NCBI RefSeq assembly: GCF_001982615.1
Contig: NZ_MLCO01000066.1
Span: 1 to 51,623 of the forward strand
Length of the DNA: 51,623 bases
From: Teichococcus deserti
GTDB lineage: Bacteria; Pseudomonadota; Alphaproteobacteria; Acetobacterales; Acetobacteraceae
Direction: 5' to 3'
A model generated the notes under the pieces. The model was given only the letters and a program-made list of their open reading frames with translations, searched no databases and was not told the origin of the DNA. Of the stretch, positions 33,644-43,190 are shown piece after piece (position 1 is the stretch's first letter; each line of letters begins with the position of its first letter). Position numbers and translations under genes: made by a program.

Positions 33644-33663
<20 letters not shown>
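31858..33663 (+). CDS. Fused LivM permease and LivG ATPase
   Basis: A 601-residue protein combining the second permease and the first ATPase of a branched-chain-type ABC importer. The permease half covers about 1-330 (LNLVVGFAGQLAIGYVALL, the FAMTTLGFATIV segment, the RSRFGRGLIALRDAEVAAEASGI loop). The ATPase covers about 355-600, with Walker A GPNGSGKTT at ~386-393, the TFQTPRI Q-loop and Walker B FLLLDEPAAGL with Asp526/Glu527. The signature position reads LQHSE (502-506) rather than LSGGQ or the LAYGQ-like form of LivG. Such fusions occur in proteobacteria. The reading frame is continuous across the junction. Confidence 0.9.
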
Positions 33664-34393
<730 letters not shown>

Positions 34394-36000
34394 TGGGGAA
34401 CCCGCGTCGCCGCCAGCAGGGCGGCGACGGCGATGAGGAAGATGCCCCAGAAGGTCCAGTGCAGCGCGCCGGACAGCGCCGCCGTCACCGCCGGCTCGGC
34501 GCGCGCCAGGTCGGGCCGGTCGAGCATCTCGCGGATCCGCTCGAAGGAGACGGCGCTGCCGGCGAGGCCGAGATTCAGCACGCCGCCCAGCACCGTCGCC
34601 CCCAGCGTGCTGCCCAGGTTGCGCGAGAAGACGCTGGAGGCGGTGGCGGCGCCCCGCTCCGCCCAGCCGACGCTGCCCTGGATCAGCACGATGGCCGAGG
34701 TGGTCAGGAAGCCCATGCCCAGCCCGATCACCAGCGAGCCGCTGCCGGCCAGCAGCGGCGAGCTCGCCGGCGTCAGCAGCAGGAAGGGCACGGCGCCGAG
34801 CGGCAGCAGCGCCGCGCCGAACAGCAGGGTGCGGCGCAGGCCGAAGCGCGGGAAGACGCGGCTGGCGACGGTGGCGCCGATCGGCCAGCCCAGCACCATC
34901 ACCGTCAGCGCGAAGCCGGCGACCAGCGCCGAGCGGCCCATCACGCCCTGCACATACATCGGCAGGAAGGTGGAGAGGCCGATGACGCTCATGCCGCTCA
35001 GCAGGGTCGCCAGATTGGCCGTCGCGATCGGCCGCCGCCGCCACAGCGCGAAGGAGATGATCGGGTCGCGCGCCCGCCGCTGCTGGACAGCGAAGGCGGC
35101 CGCGGCGGCGGCGAAGACCGCGGCCGCCAGCAGCATCGGCGCCACCGCGCCGTTGCCGAGCTCGGTGACGGCGACCATCAGGGCTGCGATGCCGATGGCG
35201 AAGAGGGTGGCGCCGGCGATGTCGACATGGCGCTGGGCAGTGGCCACCCGCTCGTGCAGGAAGGCGACGAAGAGCGCCGCCGAGACCAGGCCGACCGGGA
35301 TGTTGATCCAGAAGATCCAGGCCCAGCTCATGTGCTGGATGATCAGCCCGCCCGCCAGCGGCCCCACGACCGAGGAAAAACCCCAGACGCTGGCGAGGTA
35401 GCCCTGCACCTTGGCGCGCTCGGCGCCCGGGTAGAGGTCGCCGACCACGGTCAGGCAGACCGGCTGGATGGCGCCGGCGCCCACCCCCTGCAGCAGGCGG
35501 AAGCCGATCAGCGCCGGGATCGACCAGGCCAGGCCGCAGAGCGCCGAGCCGATCAGGAAGATGCCGATGCCCACCAGCAGGACGGGCTTGCGGCCGAACA
35601 GATCGGCGAGCTTGCCGAAGACCATGGTCATGGCCGTCTGGCTCAGCAGGAAACCGGCAAAAACCCAGGAATAGAGATGCAGGTCGCCCAGCTGCGCCGC
35701 GATCTGCGGCATGGCGGTCGAGACGATGGTGGCCTCGACGGCGATCATGAACATGGCGGCGCAGACGGCGGCCAGGATGAGGGGGCGCCGCAGGGCAGGC
35801 CGCGCCGGCAATGTCTCGGACATTCCAGACCGTTAACGGCTTTCGGGGCGGTGGGGAACCGGGCGGCGCCTTGCTTCTGCGCAATCTTTGCGCGCGATTT
35901 GGGCAAACCCGGCGCCGCGCCTGGCAATTGCAATTAATTCAGGCTGGACGCCATCCTGTCCGGCTCGAGAGACTGGGCCAGGACAAGCCAGGAGCCGCGC

Positions 36001-36903
36001 ATGAGCCAAGCCCCGCCCCGCCTGCTTTCCGGCGCCGAGCTGAAGGCGCTGTCGCAGCGCTCCGACCTCTGCGGCACGATCCGCCTGGGCGCGCATCTGG
36101 CGCTGATCCTGGGCGCCGGCTGGCTGGTCGCGGCCAGCGGCCCCTGGACGCTGCTGCCGGCCATGCTGCTGCTGGGCGTGGCCCAGGCCGCGCTCTTCGC
36201 GCCGATCCACGAGACCATGCATCTGACCGCCTTCGCCAGCCGGCGCGCCAATGCCGTGGTGGGCTGGCTGGCCGCCTGCCCCTCGCTGCTCAACTGGCAC
36301 TTCTACATGGCTTTCCACCTGGCGCATCACCGCCACACCCAGGATCCGGAGCACGACCCGGAGCTGATCGCCCCGGCGCCCTCCAGCCTGGATGCCTATC
36401 TGTGGCGGGTGGCGGCGCTGCCCTACTGGCGCACGCGGCTGCTCAACCTGCGCGACGCCTGGCGCGGCGACCTGTCAGGCCATCCCTATGTCCCGCCGCG
36501 GGCTGCGGCGAAGATCATCCGCTCGATGCGATGGATGACGCTGTTCGTCGCCGGCTGCGCCGGCCTGTAGATGCTGCTGGTTGGCTGGTGGGCGCCGCTG
36601 GTGTTCTGGATCGGGCCGCAGCTGCTCGGCCAGCCGATGCTGCGGCTCTACCTGCTGACCGAGCACACGCTCTGCACGCATGGCGCCAACGGGCTGACCA
36701 ACACGCGCACCACCCTGACCAACGCGGCGGTGCGGCTGCTGATGTGGAACATGAGCTACCACACCGAGCACCACCTCTACCCCTCGATCCCCTTCCACCG
36801 CCTGCCCGAGGCGCATGGCGCGCTGCGCGACCGGCTGGCGGTGCTGCAGGACGGCTACTGGCGCTGGCATGCCGGCTTCATCCGGCTGCTGCGCCAGCAG
36901 TAG
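36001..36903 (+). pseudogene. Fatty acid desaturase interrupted by an in-frame TAG
   Basis: The 5' part (36001-36567) encodes a membrane di-iron desaturase with His box 1 HETMH (70-74) and His box 2 HLAHHRH (106-112). It ends at a TAG (36568-36570) after FVAGCAGL. The same frame continues at once with MLLVGWWAPL, and the third His box HTEHH follows (254-258 if the stop counts as residue 190), ending near 36903. All three boxes are needed for iron binding, so the first fragment alone should be inactive. Composition and frame are normal on both sides, pointing to one base change (for instance TGG or CAG to TAG), read-through, or a sequencing error. AGGAG precedes the ATG. Confidence 0.85.
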
Positions 36904-36909
36904 CGATCC

Positions 36910-37701
36910 TCAGGCGGCCTCGATCTGGCGGTCCAGATGGGCGGCCAGGCCGTCCGGCAGCCGCAGCTTGCCGGCCAGCGCCTCCAGCCAGGCGCGCTCC
37001 TCGGGCTGGGTGACGTCCACCGCCAGGCGCGAGGCCAGGTAGATCTCCGACGCCTGCTCCGGCGTCGCCGCCAGCGCCGCGATCTCGGAGACGCCGGCAT
37101 TCCCCGCCAGGGCGTCGAAGACGAAGGCCTTGCCCTCGGCATCCAGCCCCATCTGGCCGACGCGCTCGAAGATCAGCCGGCGCTCCTCCTCGTCGATATG
37201 GCCGTCGGCCTTGGCGGCGGCGATCATGGCGCGGATCAGCGACAGCTCGAAGGGCTGGCCGTCGGAGCCGGCCGCCGCGGCGGGCAGGAACTTCTGCGGG
37301 ACGCGCTCGGCCTCCTGAGGGGCGGCCACCGGCGCCTGGGCCGGCGCCTTGCCCTGCTGCCAGTTCTCATAGGCGCGCGAGGCCAGGGCGCCCAGCATGG
37401 CGGCACCACCATGACTCAGCGCGCCGCCGAGCTTTCCCTTCTTCTTGCCGCCGACCAGCAGGCCCAGCAGGCTGCCGGCGGCGCCGCCCATCGCCAGGCT
37501 GCCGACGCCGCCCTGGCCGCCGAGGGCGCGCTTCGCTGCCTCCGCCATGCCGCCGCCGGCGGCGCCGGCCGGGTTCAGCCAGGGCGATGCGGCGGGGGAT
37601 GCCCCGGCGCCGCCGCCCGAGAATTTCTCCAGCGCCGACGCGGCCCCGCCGGGGCCGAGGAAGCGGTCGAGCAGATGCTTGGCATTGATCATGGTCGACA
37701 T
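36910..37701 (-). CDS. DUF533/TerB-like protein (YebE family)
   Basis: A 263-residue protein with two parts. The N-terminal ~110 residues are Gly/Ala-rich with a hydrophobic SLAMGGAAGSLLGLLVGG stretch followed by KKKGK, probably a membrane-associated segment. The C-terminal ~120 residues form a TerB-like helical domain (ELSLIRAMIAAAKADGHIDEEERRLIFERV) with the acidic metal-site pattern DGHIDEEE. The family is linked to envelope or tellurite stress but has no settled function. GAGAGG precedes the ATG. It lies 96 bp downstream of the PBP1A stop on the same strand in the opposite order, so it has its own promoter or none visible. Confidence 0.85.
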   Translation of the reverse strand: MSTMINAKHLLDRFLGPGGAASALEKFSGGGAGASPAASPWLNPAGAAGGGMAEAAKRALGGQGGVGSLAMGGAAGSLLGLLVGGKKKGKLGGALSHGGAAMLGALASRAYENWQQGKAPAQAPVAAPQEAERVPQKFLPAAAAGSDGQPFELSLIRAMIAAAKADGHIDEEERRLIFERVGQMGLDAEGKAFVFDALAGNAGVSEIAALAATPEQASEIYLASRLAVDVTQPEERAWLEALAGKLRLPDGLAAHLDRQIEAA

Positions 37702-37797
37702 GTCGGAAGCCTCTCGCCCGGCCGCAAGATGGACAGTTTTTCACATGCTGAGTTTTCGGCCTGCTTCTTCAATGCGCGGAACCGGCGCCGCGTTGCG

Positions 37798-39948
37798 TCA
37801 GCGGCCATTCTCCCAGACGCCCAGCCGCTGCCGCCGCGCGGTAGCCTCGGCCCGCTTGAGCTCCGGCGCCGCCTCGGCGGTCGCGCGGCCGCCGCCATTG
37901 GACAGCACCAGCTCGGACAGGTCGCGGCCCTCGACGCGGCAGCGCCAGCTGGCATCGGCCTCGGCCCGGCACTGCGCTGACCGCCCGGCGATCCATTGTG
38001 CCATCGGCTGCAGGAAGTCGCCCGCCGAGCCGGCGACGCCGGACAGCCGCACCAGGCGTCCCTCGATCACCAGCGTGCCGGTGTCGACCAGGCCGGGCAC
38101 CCCCTCGATGCGCTCGGCCGGCGTCGCGGCTGCCTCCGGTGGGGCGGTGGCGGCCGAGGGGGCGGCCGTGGTGCGCAGCTTGTCGGCCTCGGCCATGAAG
38201 TCGTGCCAGATGGCCGCCGGCAGCCCGCCGCCCGAGACATCGGCCATCGGGCTGTTGTCGTCATTGCCGACCCAGACGCCGACCACGGCATCCGCGGTCA
38301 TGCCGATGAACCAGGCGTCGCGGCTGTCCTGGGTGGTGCCGGTCTTGCCCGCCACCGGCCGGTCCAGCCGCGCCGCGCGGCCGGTGCCGTCGCGGACGGC
38401 GGCCAGCATCATGTCGAGCAGTCCCTGCTGCACCGCCGCCGGCACCGGCGGCGTGGCTTCGCGCGCCGTCGGGCGGGTGTAGAGGGCGCGGTCGCGGGCG
38501 CGCACCTCCTGCACCAGCCAGGGCTCCAGCCGCTGGCCGAAGCCGATGCTGCCATAGGCCGCGGTCATCTCCGCCAGTGTCGCGCCGCTGGTGCCCAGCG
38601 CCATGCTCGGGTGCAGCCCGATCTCGCCGGTGACGCCCAGGCGATGCGCGATCGCCGCGACCTGGGGGCGGCCGGCGGCCTCCTGCAGCTGCACGGCGAC
38701 GGTGTTGATGGATTGGGCGAAAGCCTCGCGCAGGGTCACGGAACCGCGGAACCGGCCATTGGCATTGCCCGGCGACCAGTCGCCGATGGTCACCGGCTGG
38801 TCCTGCACCACCTGGTCCGGACGGAACCCGGCTTCCAGCGCGGCGGCGTAGACGAACAGCTTGAACAGCGACCCGGGCTGGCGTCGCGCCTGGGTAATGC
38901 GGCTGAACTGGCTGGCGGCATAGTCGCGCCCGCCCACCGCCGCCAGCACCGCGCCATCCGGGGCCAGCGCCAGCAGCGCCGCCTGGCCGGCCTTCAGCCG
39001 GGCGCCGTCGCGGTCGAGGCGGGTGGCGATGACCCGCTCCGCCAGGTCCTGCAGCTTCGGGTCCAGCGTGGTGCGCACCATCAGGTCGACCGGCGCGGGG
39101 CCGACCAGGCGGCGCGCCTCCGCCTCGGCCCAGTCGGCGAAATAGCCGCGGCCGGGCAGCATCTCGGGCGGGGCCTGCAGCGCCACGGGCGCGGCGCGGG
39201 CGGCGGCGACGGCCTCGGGCGCGGCGCTGCCGGTCTCCTGCATCGCGCCCAGCACCAGGGACGCGCGGGCCTCGGCGCCCTCGCGGTTGCGGATCGGCGA
39301 CAGGGCGGAAGGCGCGCGCAGCAGCCCGGCCAGCAGGGCGGCCTCGGCCAGCGAGACCTCGCCGGCGGGCTTGCCGAAGTAGCGCCGCGCAGCCGCATCG
39401 GCGCCGACCGCGCCGGCGCCGAAATAGGCGGCGTTCAGGTAGCGGGCGAGGATGTCTTCCTTCGGCAGCTGCCGCTCCAGCCAGACCGACAGCAGCGCCT
39501 CCTGCAGCTTGCGGGTCAGGCTGCGCTCCTGGCTCAGCCAGCTCATGCGCGCCAGCTGCTGGGTGATGGTGCTGGCCCCTTCCGGCCGGCGGTCGCCGGT
39601 GGCGTTGCGCCAGGCGGCCCGGGCGATGCCGCGCAGGTCGATGCCGCCATGCTCCAGGAAGCGGCGGTCCTCGATGGCGATCACCGCGCTGGCCAGCGGC
39701 TGCGGCAGGCTGGCGGCCTGCACCGGGTCACCGCGCAGCGTGCCGCGGGCGGCGAAGCCCACGCCATCGCGCGCCTCCAGCACCAGCGAGGCGGGGGCGC
39801 CGGCGGCCACCACCACCGGCGGCACCGGGATGCGCAGCAGCGCCCAGCCCGCGAAGCCCAGCACCATCAGGCCCATCCCGGCGGTCACCGCCAGCAGGGG
39901 CCAGGGGCGCAGCACCCGTCGTGCCGCCGCCCTCACGCGCGCCTTCAT
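37798..39948 (-). CDS. PBP1A-type bifunctional penicillin-binding protein with SNase-like tail
   Basis: A 716-residue membrane peptidoglycan synthase. After one N-terminal helix comes the GT51 glycosyltransferase (about 75-245) with EDRRFLEHGGID, STITQQLAR and RKLQEALLSVWLE. The transpeptidase (about 290-590) has SLFK, SIN and KTGTTQDSRDAW. Beyond a linker, residues ~619-716 (DNA ~37801-38094) read like an SNase OB-fold: LVDTGTLVIEGRLVRLSGV, QCRAEADASWRCRVEGRDLS, ELKRAEATARRQRLGVW. The Asp21 and Glu43 positions of the nuclease are absent. The start is ATG 39948; GTG 39954 is possible. It lies 80 bp ahead of a divergently placed isomerase gene's stop. Confidence 0.88.
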   Translation of the reverse strand: MKARVRAAARRVLRPWPLLAVTAGMGLMVLGFAGWALLRIPVPPVVVAAGAPASLVLEARDGVGFAARGTLRGDPVQAASLPQPLASAVIAIEDRRFLEHGGIDLRGIARAAWRNATGDRRPEGASTITQQLARMSWLSQERSLTRKLQEALLSVWLERQLPKEDILARYLNAAYFGAGAVGADAAARRYFGKPAGEVSLAEAALLAGLLRAPSALSPIRNREGAEARASLVLGAMQETGSAAPEAVAAARAAPVALQAPPEMLPGRGYFADWAEAEARRLVGPAPVDLMVRTTLDPKLQDLAERVIATRLDRDGARLKAGQAALLALAPDGAVLAAVGGRDYAASQFSRITQARRQPGSLFKLFVYAAALEAGFRPDQVVQDQPVTIGDWSPGNANGRFRGSVTLREAFAQSINTVAVQLQEAAGRPQVAAIAHRLGVTGEIGLHPSMALGTSGATLAEMTAAYGSIGFGQRLEPWLVQEVRARDRALYTRPTAREATPPVPAAVQQGLLDMMLAAVRDGTGRAARLDRPVAGKTGTTQDSRDAWFIGMTADAVVGVWVGNDDNSPMADVSGGGLPAAIWHDFMAEADKLRTTAAPSAATAPPEAAATPAERIEGVPGLVDTGTLVIEGRLVRLSGVAGSAGDFLQPMAQWIAGRSAQCRAEADASWRCRVEGRDLSELVLSNGGGRATAEAAPELKRAEATARRQRLGVWENGR

Positions 39949-40029
39949 CGTCACTCGAAAACCATCCCCGCAGCCCGGACTATGGCTGCGTCAACGCTCG
40001 GCGCGGCGGGGCGGTTGCGGCGCAGCAGG

Positions 40030-40632
40030 TCAGCGGGCGAGCGCGGCGTCGAGGAAGTCGAGCCGGTCCTGGCCCCAGAAGATCTCGTCGCCGAGCACAT
40101 AGCTCGGCGCGCCGAAGACGCCGCGCGAAAGAGCCTCGGCGCTGTCGGCGGCGCGCCGCTCGGCCCAGCGCGGCTCCTCCGCCAGCGCCAGCAGCGACGC
40201 CGCATCGAGGCCGAGGCCCGTCGCCAGCTCCGCCAGGACAGACGCCTCGCCGGTGTCGCGCTCCTCCTGCCACAGCGCCTTCAGAATGGCATGTGCGAGC
40301 GCCAGCGCCGGCGCCTGGCCCAGCGTCTCGCGCACGGCGATGACCAGCTGCGCCGGCAGCGGCTCGCGCGCCGGGAAGAATGCCGGCTGCAGCTGGATCG
40401 GGATGCCCAGCCGGTCACGCCAGCGGCGCAGCTCCATCATCCGGTAGGCCTGGCGCTGCGGCGAGCGCTTCGGCAGCGGCAGCCCGCCGGAGCCGGCGAA
40501 GATGGTGCCGAAATCGACCGGGAAGATGCGGATCACCGCGCCGTGGCGCGCCGCCATCTGCTCCAGCCGGGCGGCGCCCAGATGGGTCCAGGGCGAGTTC
40601 AGCGAGACATAGTAGTCGATGATCTTCGGCAT
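40030..40632 (-). CDS. DsbA-fold 2-hydroxychromene-2-carboxylate isomerase-like protein
   Basis: A 200-residue thioredoxin-like protein of the GST-kappa/HCCA isomerase family. It starts with IDYYVSLNSPWTHLGAARLEQMA, where the Ser-Pro-Trp segment replaces the DsbA CxxC and Ser activates glutathione in the family. RDRLGIPIQLQPAFFP occurs in the middle and the characteristic ending is GVFGAPSYVLGDEIFWGQDRLDFLDAAL. The family acts in aromatic degradation or glutathione-linked isomerisation. GGAGGAAC precedes the ATG at 40632; the extra upstream frame is not used. It is divergent from the ABM monooxygenase gene with 99 bp between. Confidence 0.85.
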   Translation of the reverse strand: MPKIIDYYVSLNSPWTHLGAARLEQMAARHGAVIRIFPVDFGTIFAGSGGLPLPKRSPQRQAYRMMELRRWRDRLGIPIQLQPAFFPAREPLPAQLVIAVRETLGQAPALALAHAILKALWQEERDTGEASVLAELATGLGLDAASLLALAEEPRWAERRAADSAEALSRGVFGAPSYVLGDEIFWGQDRLDFLDAALAR

Positions 40633-40731
40633 GGCGTTCCTCCGCGACGGCGCAGTCTGGGCGGCGGGGCGGCTTGGCACAAGCCGGGGCCCGGCCTAGC
40701 CTCGGCGGCTCACGGGAAGGACCTCCGCGCC

Positions 40732-41037
40732 ATGATCCATGTCATCGCCATCATCACCGCCAAGCCCGGCCAGCGCGAGGCGGTGCTGCGCGAGTTCCGC
40801 GCCAACATGCCCGCCGTGCTGGCGGAAGACGGCTGCATCGAATACGGCCCGGCGGTCGATGCCGAGGGCCTGGGCAATGCGCAGTTCGGCGCCGACAGCT
40901 TCGTCGTCGTCGAGAAATGGGCCAGCCCCGAGGCGCTGGCCGCGCATGCCGCCGCACCGCATATGAAGGCCTATGGCGAGCGCACCAGGGAGATGGTGGC
41001 GGCCCGCGCCATCCACGTCCTCAAGCCCGCCGCATAG
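40732..41037 (+). CDS. Antibiotic biosynthesis monooxygenase (ABM) family protein, YgiN-like
   Basis: A 101-residue single-domain ferredoxin-like protein: VIAIITAKPGQREAVLREFRANMPAVLAEDGCIEYGPAVD, VVVEKWASPEALAAHAAAPHMKAYGER. The last stretch is the ABM helix with the conserved His. Family members form dimers and act as quinol monooxygenases or aldehyde/4-hydroxyacyl detoxifiers without cofactor. GGAAGGA lies 10 nt before the ATG. It converges on the VOC gene across a strong hairpin. Confidence 0.85.
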   Translation: MIHVIAIITAKPGQREAVLREFRANMPAVLAEDGCIEYGPAVDAEGLGNAQFGADSFVVVEKWASPEALAAHAAAPHMKAYGERTREMVAARAIHVLKPAA

Positions 41038-41050
41038 CGTCCACAAGGTT

Positions 41051-41073
41051 GCCCGGCGCTGTCGGCGCCGGGC
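41051..41073. terminator. Hairpin between convergent ABM and VOC genes
   Basis: A 9-bp stem (GCCCGGCGC / GCGCCGGGC) with a 5-nt loop TGTCG lies between two convergent stop codons. No T tract follows. Confidence 0.5.
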
Positions 41074-41082
41074 GCGCCGCGC

Positions 41083-41502
41083 TCAGGGCGTGCAATCCTC
41101 CGGCGACAGGTTGACCATCCAGGGGATGCCGAAGCGGTCGGTCAGCATGCCGAAGCGCTCGGCCCAGAAGGTCTTCTGCAGCGGCATGGTGATCGTGGCG
41201 CCCTCGGACAGGCCGGCGAAGACACGCTCCGCCTCCTCGACCGAGCGCATCATCAGGTTGACCGAGAAGCCCTGCGGCTGCTCGAACCGGCCGGGCGGCG
41301 CGTCGGAGCCCATGATGTGCAGGCCGTCCACCTCCAGGCAGGCATGCAGGATCTTGTCTTTCCATGCGACGGGGACCTGCTCCTCCGCCGGGCTGCCGGC
41401 ATGGCGCATCATCGCCATGACATGCCCTCCCAGCACCTCCTGGTAGCGGGTGAAGGCGGCCTCGCAGTCGCCGTTGAAGAAGAGATACGGGGTGACACGC
41501 AT
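41083..41502 (-). CDS. VOC-superfamily protein (PhnB/glyoxalase-like)
   Basis: A 139-residue protein made of paired beta-alpha-beta-beta-beta units: VTPYLFFNGDCEAAFTRYQEVLGG at the start, HIMGSDAPPG in the middle, and the typical end KTFWAERFGMLTDRFGIPWMVNL. This ending marks the PhnB/3-demethylubiquinone-like subgroup, usually of unknown substrate. AGGGAGC precedes the ATG. A perfect 18-bp palindrome lies about 40 bp upstream and likely regulates it. Confidence 0.88.
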   Translation of the reverse strand: MRVTPYLFFNGDCEAAFTRYQEVLGGHVMAMMRHAGSPAEEQVPVAWKDKILHACLEVDGLHIMGSDAPPGRFEQPQGFSVNLMMRSVEEAERVFAGLSEGATITMPLQKTFWAERFGMLTDRFGIPWMVNLSPEDCTP

Positions 41503-41541
41503 GGGGATGCTCCCTGAGCGCCGGGCGGTTGCGGCGCGTCC

Positions 41542-41559
41542 TAGGTTGATATCAACCTA
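41542..41559. promoter_or_regulatory. Perfect 18-bp palindrome, likely ArsR-type operator
   Basis: TAGGTTGATATCAACCTA is a perfect palindrome in an AT-rich pocket of otherwise GC-rich DNA. It lies 40 bp upstream of the VOC gene start and 103 bp upstream of the divergent hydrolase. Palindromes of the form GGTTGAT-ATCAACC are typical of ArsR-family operators that often sit beside PhnB-like and SRPBCC genes (established pattern). No arsR gene is present in this window. Confidence 0.6.
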
Positions 41560-41661
41560 ACGCGGTGCCGCCTAGCCAGGGCCGCGTGACAATCGCGTGG
41601 CCTCGACAGCCAGGGCAAAGCGCCGCAGGCTTGGCGCTCCGCGCCTCTGGAGCCGCCGCCG

Positions 41662-42534
41662 ATGTCTCCCTCCCCGTCCCTCGGCCCTGCCCCCCGCCAA
41701 AAGGGCTTCCTGCAGCGGCCGGATTGCCGGATCTACTACGAGGTCACCGGCCGGGGCCCGGCGCTGGTCTTCGCGCATGGGCTGGGCGGCAACCACCTGT
41801 CCTGGTGGCAGCAGATCGCCGCCTTCTGCGACCGCTACAGCTGCATCAGCTTCAGCCATCGCGGCTTCTTCCCCTCCGACGCGCCGGCAGGCGGGCCGGA
41901 CCCGGCGGATTACGCCGGCGACCTGACGGCGCTGCTGGCGCATCTGGGCGTCGAGGATGTCTGCATCATCGGCCAATCGATGGGCGGCTGGACCGCGCTG
42001 GACCATGCCCTGGCACATGCCCGCAGTGGCGGCGCCCGGCTGCGCGCCATGGTGCTGGCGGCGACCAGCGGCCCGGTCGATCCGGCGCAGAGCGAGGCCG
42101 CCGAGGCCTTCGCCGCCTGGCAGGCCGGCGCCGCCCCGGCCCTGGCCGCGGGCCGCGCCAAGGGTGTGCACCCGGCGCTCGGCACCCGCGGCGCGGCAGA
42201 GCAGCCGGCGGCGCATTTCCTCTACCGCGCCATCGACGAGCTCAGCGCCACGCTGGACAAGGAGGCGCTGCGCGGCCGGCTGATGCGCGGCCGCACGCTG
42301 CCCGCCAGCGCGCTGGCCGGGCTCGCCGTGCCGACGCTGTGGCTGACCGGCGCCGAGGACATCGTCTTTCCCTCCCCGGTCGCGCCGGCGCTGGCCGCCG
42401 CCATGCCGGTGGCGCGGCATGTCGAATTCGCCGAGACCGGCCACTCTGCCTATTTCGAGCGCCCCAGCGCCTTCAACGCGGCCCTGGACGACTTCCTGCA
42501 GGACTTCTTCCCCGGGCGGGACGCGCAGGCGTGA
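41662..42534 (+). CDS. Alpha/beta-fold hydrolase
   Basis: A 290-residue cytoplasmic hydrolase. The oxyanion-hole region is FAHGLGGNHLSWWQQI, the nucleophile elbow GQSMGG has Ser106, the acid is probably the Asp of LTGAEDIVFP, and the catalytic His is in AETGHSAYFERP. The overall plan matches esterases and C-C bond hydrolases of the MhpC/pimeloyl-esterase type. No substrate can be named. GGAG lies 9 nt before the ATG. The DUF4893 gene starts 36 bp after its stop on the same strand, so the two may be cotranscribed. Confidence 0.88.
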   Translation: MSPSPSLGPAPRQKGFLQRPDCRIYYEVTGRGPALVFAHGLGGNHLSWWQQIAAFCDRYSCISFSHRGFFPSDAPAGGPDPADYAGDLTALLAHLGVEDVCIIGQSMGGWTALDHALAHARSGGARLRAMVLAATSGPVDPAQSEAAEAFAAWQAGAAPALAAGRAKGVHPALGTRGAAEQPAAHFLYRAIDELSATLDKEALRGRLMRGRTLPASALAGLAVPTLWLTGAEDIVFPSPVAPALAAAMPVARHVEFAETGHSAYFERPSAFNAALDDFLQDFFPGRDAQA

Positions 42535-42570
42535 CCGAACAGCCTGCCCGCGCCTGCTAGGCTGGTTCCG

Positions 42571-43149
42571 ATGAAAACCTTCTTCCTGATCTCCGCTCTG
42601 GCTTCGGCTCTGGCCGCCGCGCCGGCGCTGGCCGATGGCCGCTTCCCCAACGGGCTGACGCCGATCGACCAGGCCCGCCTCGCCCGCTTCGAGACCTCGC
42701 GCCAGGCCGCCATCGGCATCGCCCGCAGCGGTGGCGATGCCGGCGACGTCGCCGTGCTGGACCAGGTGCTGCAGGGTGAGGCCACGGCGCAGCCCCCGGC
42801 GGCGCTCGCCGGCGACTGGCGCTGCCGGCTGATCAAGCTGGGCGGCATCCTGCCGCTGACCCTCTATGGCGACTTCCGCTGCCGCATCACCGACGATGCG
42901 GCAGGCCTGCGGATCCAGAAGGTCTCCGGCTCGCAGCGGCTGGCGGGGACGCTGTTCGACACCGGCAGCGCCCGGCTGGGCTATGCCGGGGCGGGGGTCG
43001 CGGGCGCCGGCCAGCCGCCGCGCTACGGCGCCGAGCAGGAGAGCAACCAGGTCGGCTACCTGGTGCCGCTCGGCCCGCAGCGGCTGCGGCTGGAGATGCC
43101 GGCGCCGGCGCGGGAATCCGATTTCGACATCCTGGAACTGCGGCGCTAG
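42571..43149 (+). CDS. Exported DUF4893 protein
   Basis: A 192-residue protein with a clear signal peptide (MKTFFLISALASALAAAPALA). The body matches my memory of DUF4893: TPIDQARLARFETSRQAA, the GDWRCRLIKLGG strand, FRCRITDDAAGLRIQKVSGSQRLAGTLF, YGAEQESNQVGYLVPLGPQRLRLEMP and FDILELRR. Two Cys in similar RCR contexts could form a disulfide. The function of the family is not known. It probably follows the alpha/beta hydrolase in one transcript. Confidence 0.75.
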   Translation: MKTFFLISALASALAAAPALADGRFPNGLTPIDQARLARFETSRQAAIGIARSGGDAGDVAVLDQVLQGEATAQPPAALAGDWRCRLIKLGGILPLTLYGDFRCRITDDAAGLRIQKVSGSQRLAGTLFDTGSARLGYAGAGVAGAGQPPRYGAEQESNQVGYLVPLGPQRLRLEMPAPARESDFDILELRR

Positions 43150-43190
43150 AGCAAGATGGCTCGAGGCGGGATCGCCGAGACCCGTCATCC

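Noticed and set aside
35830-35839. CCGTTAACGG palindrome before the DHA2 pump as an operator
   Set aside because: Only 10 bp, not repeated nearby, and no regulator gene adjacent; it could be chance.
36571-36903. Desaturase 3' fragment as an independent 110-residue gene
   Set aside because: It has an ATG directly after the TAG but no ribosome binding site of its own, and it contains only the third histidine box. It is annotated as part of the interrupted gene.
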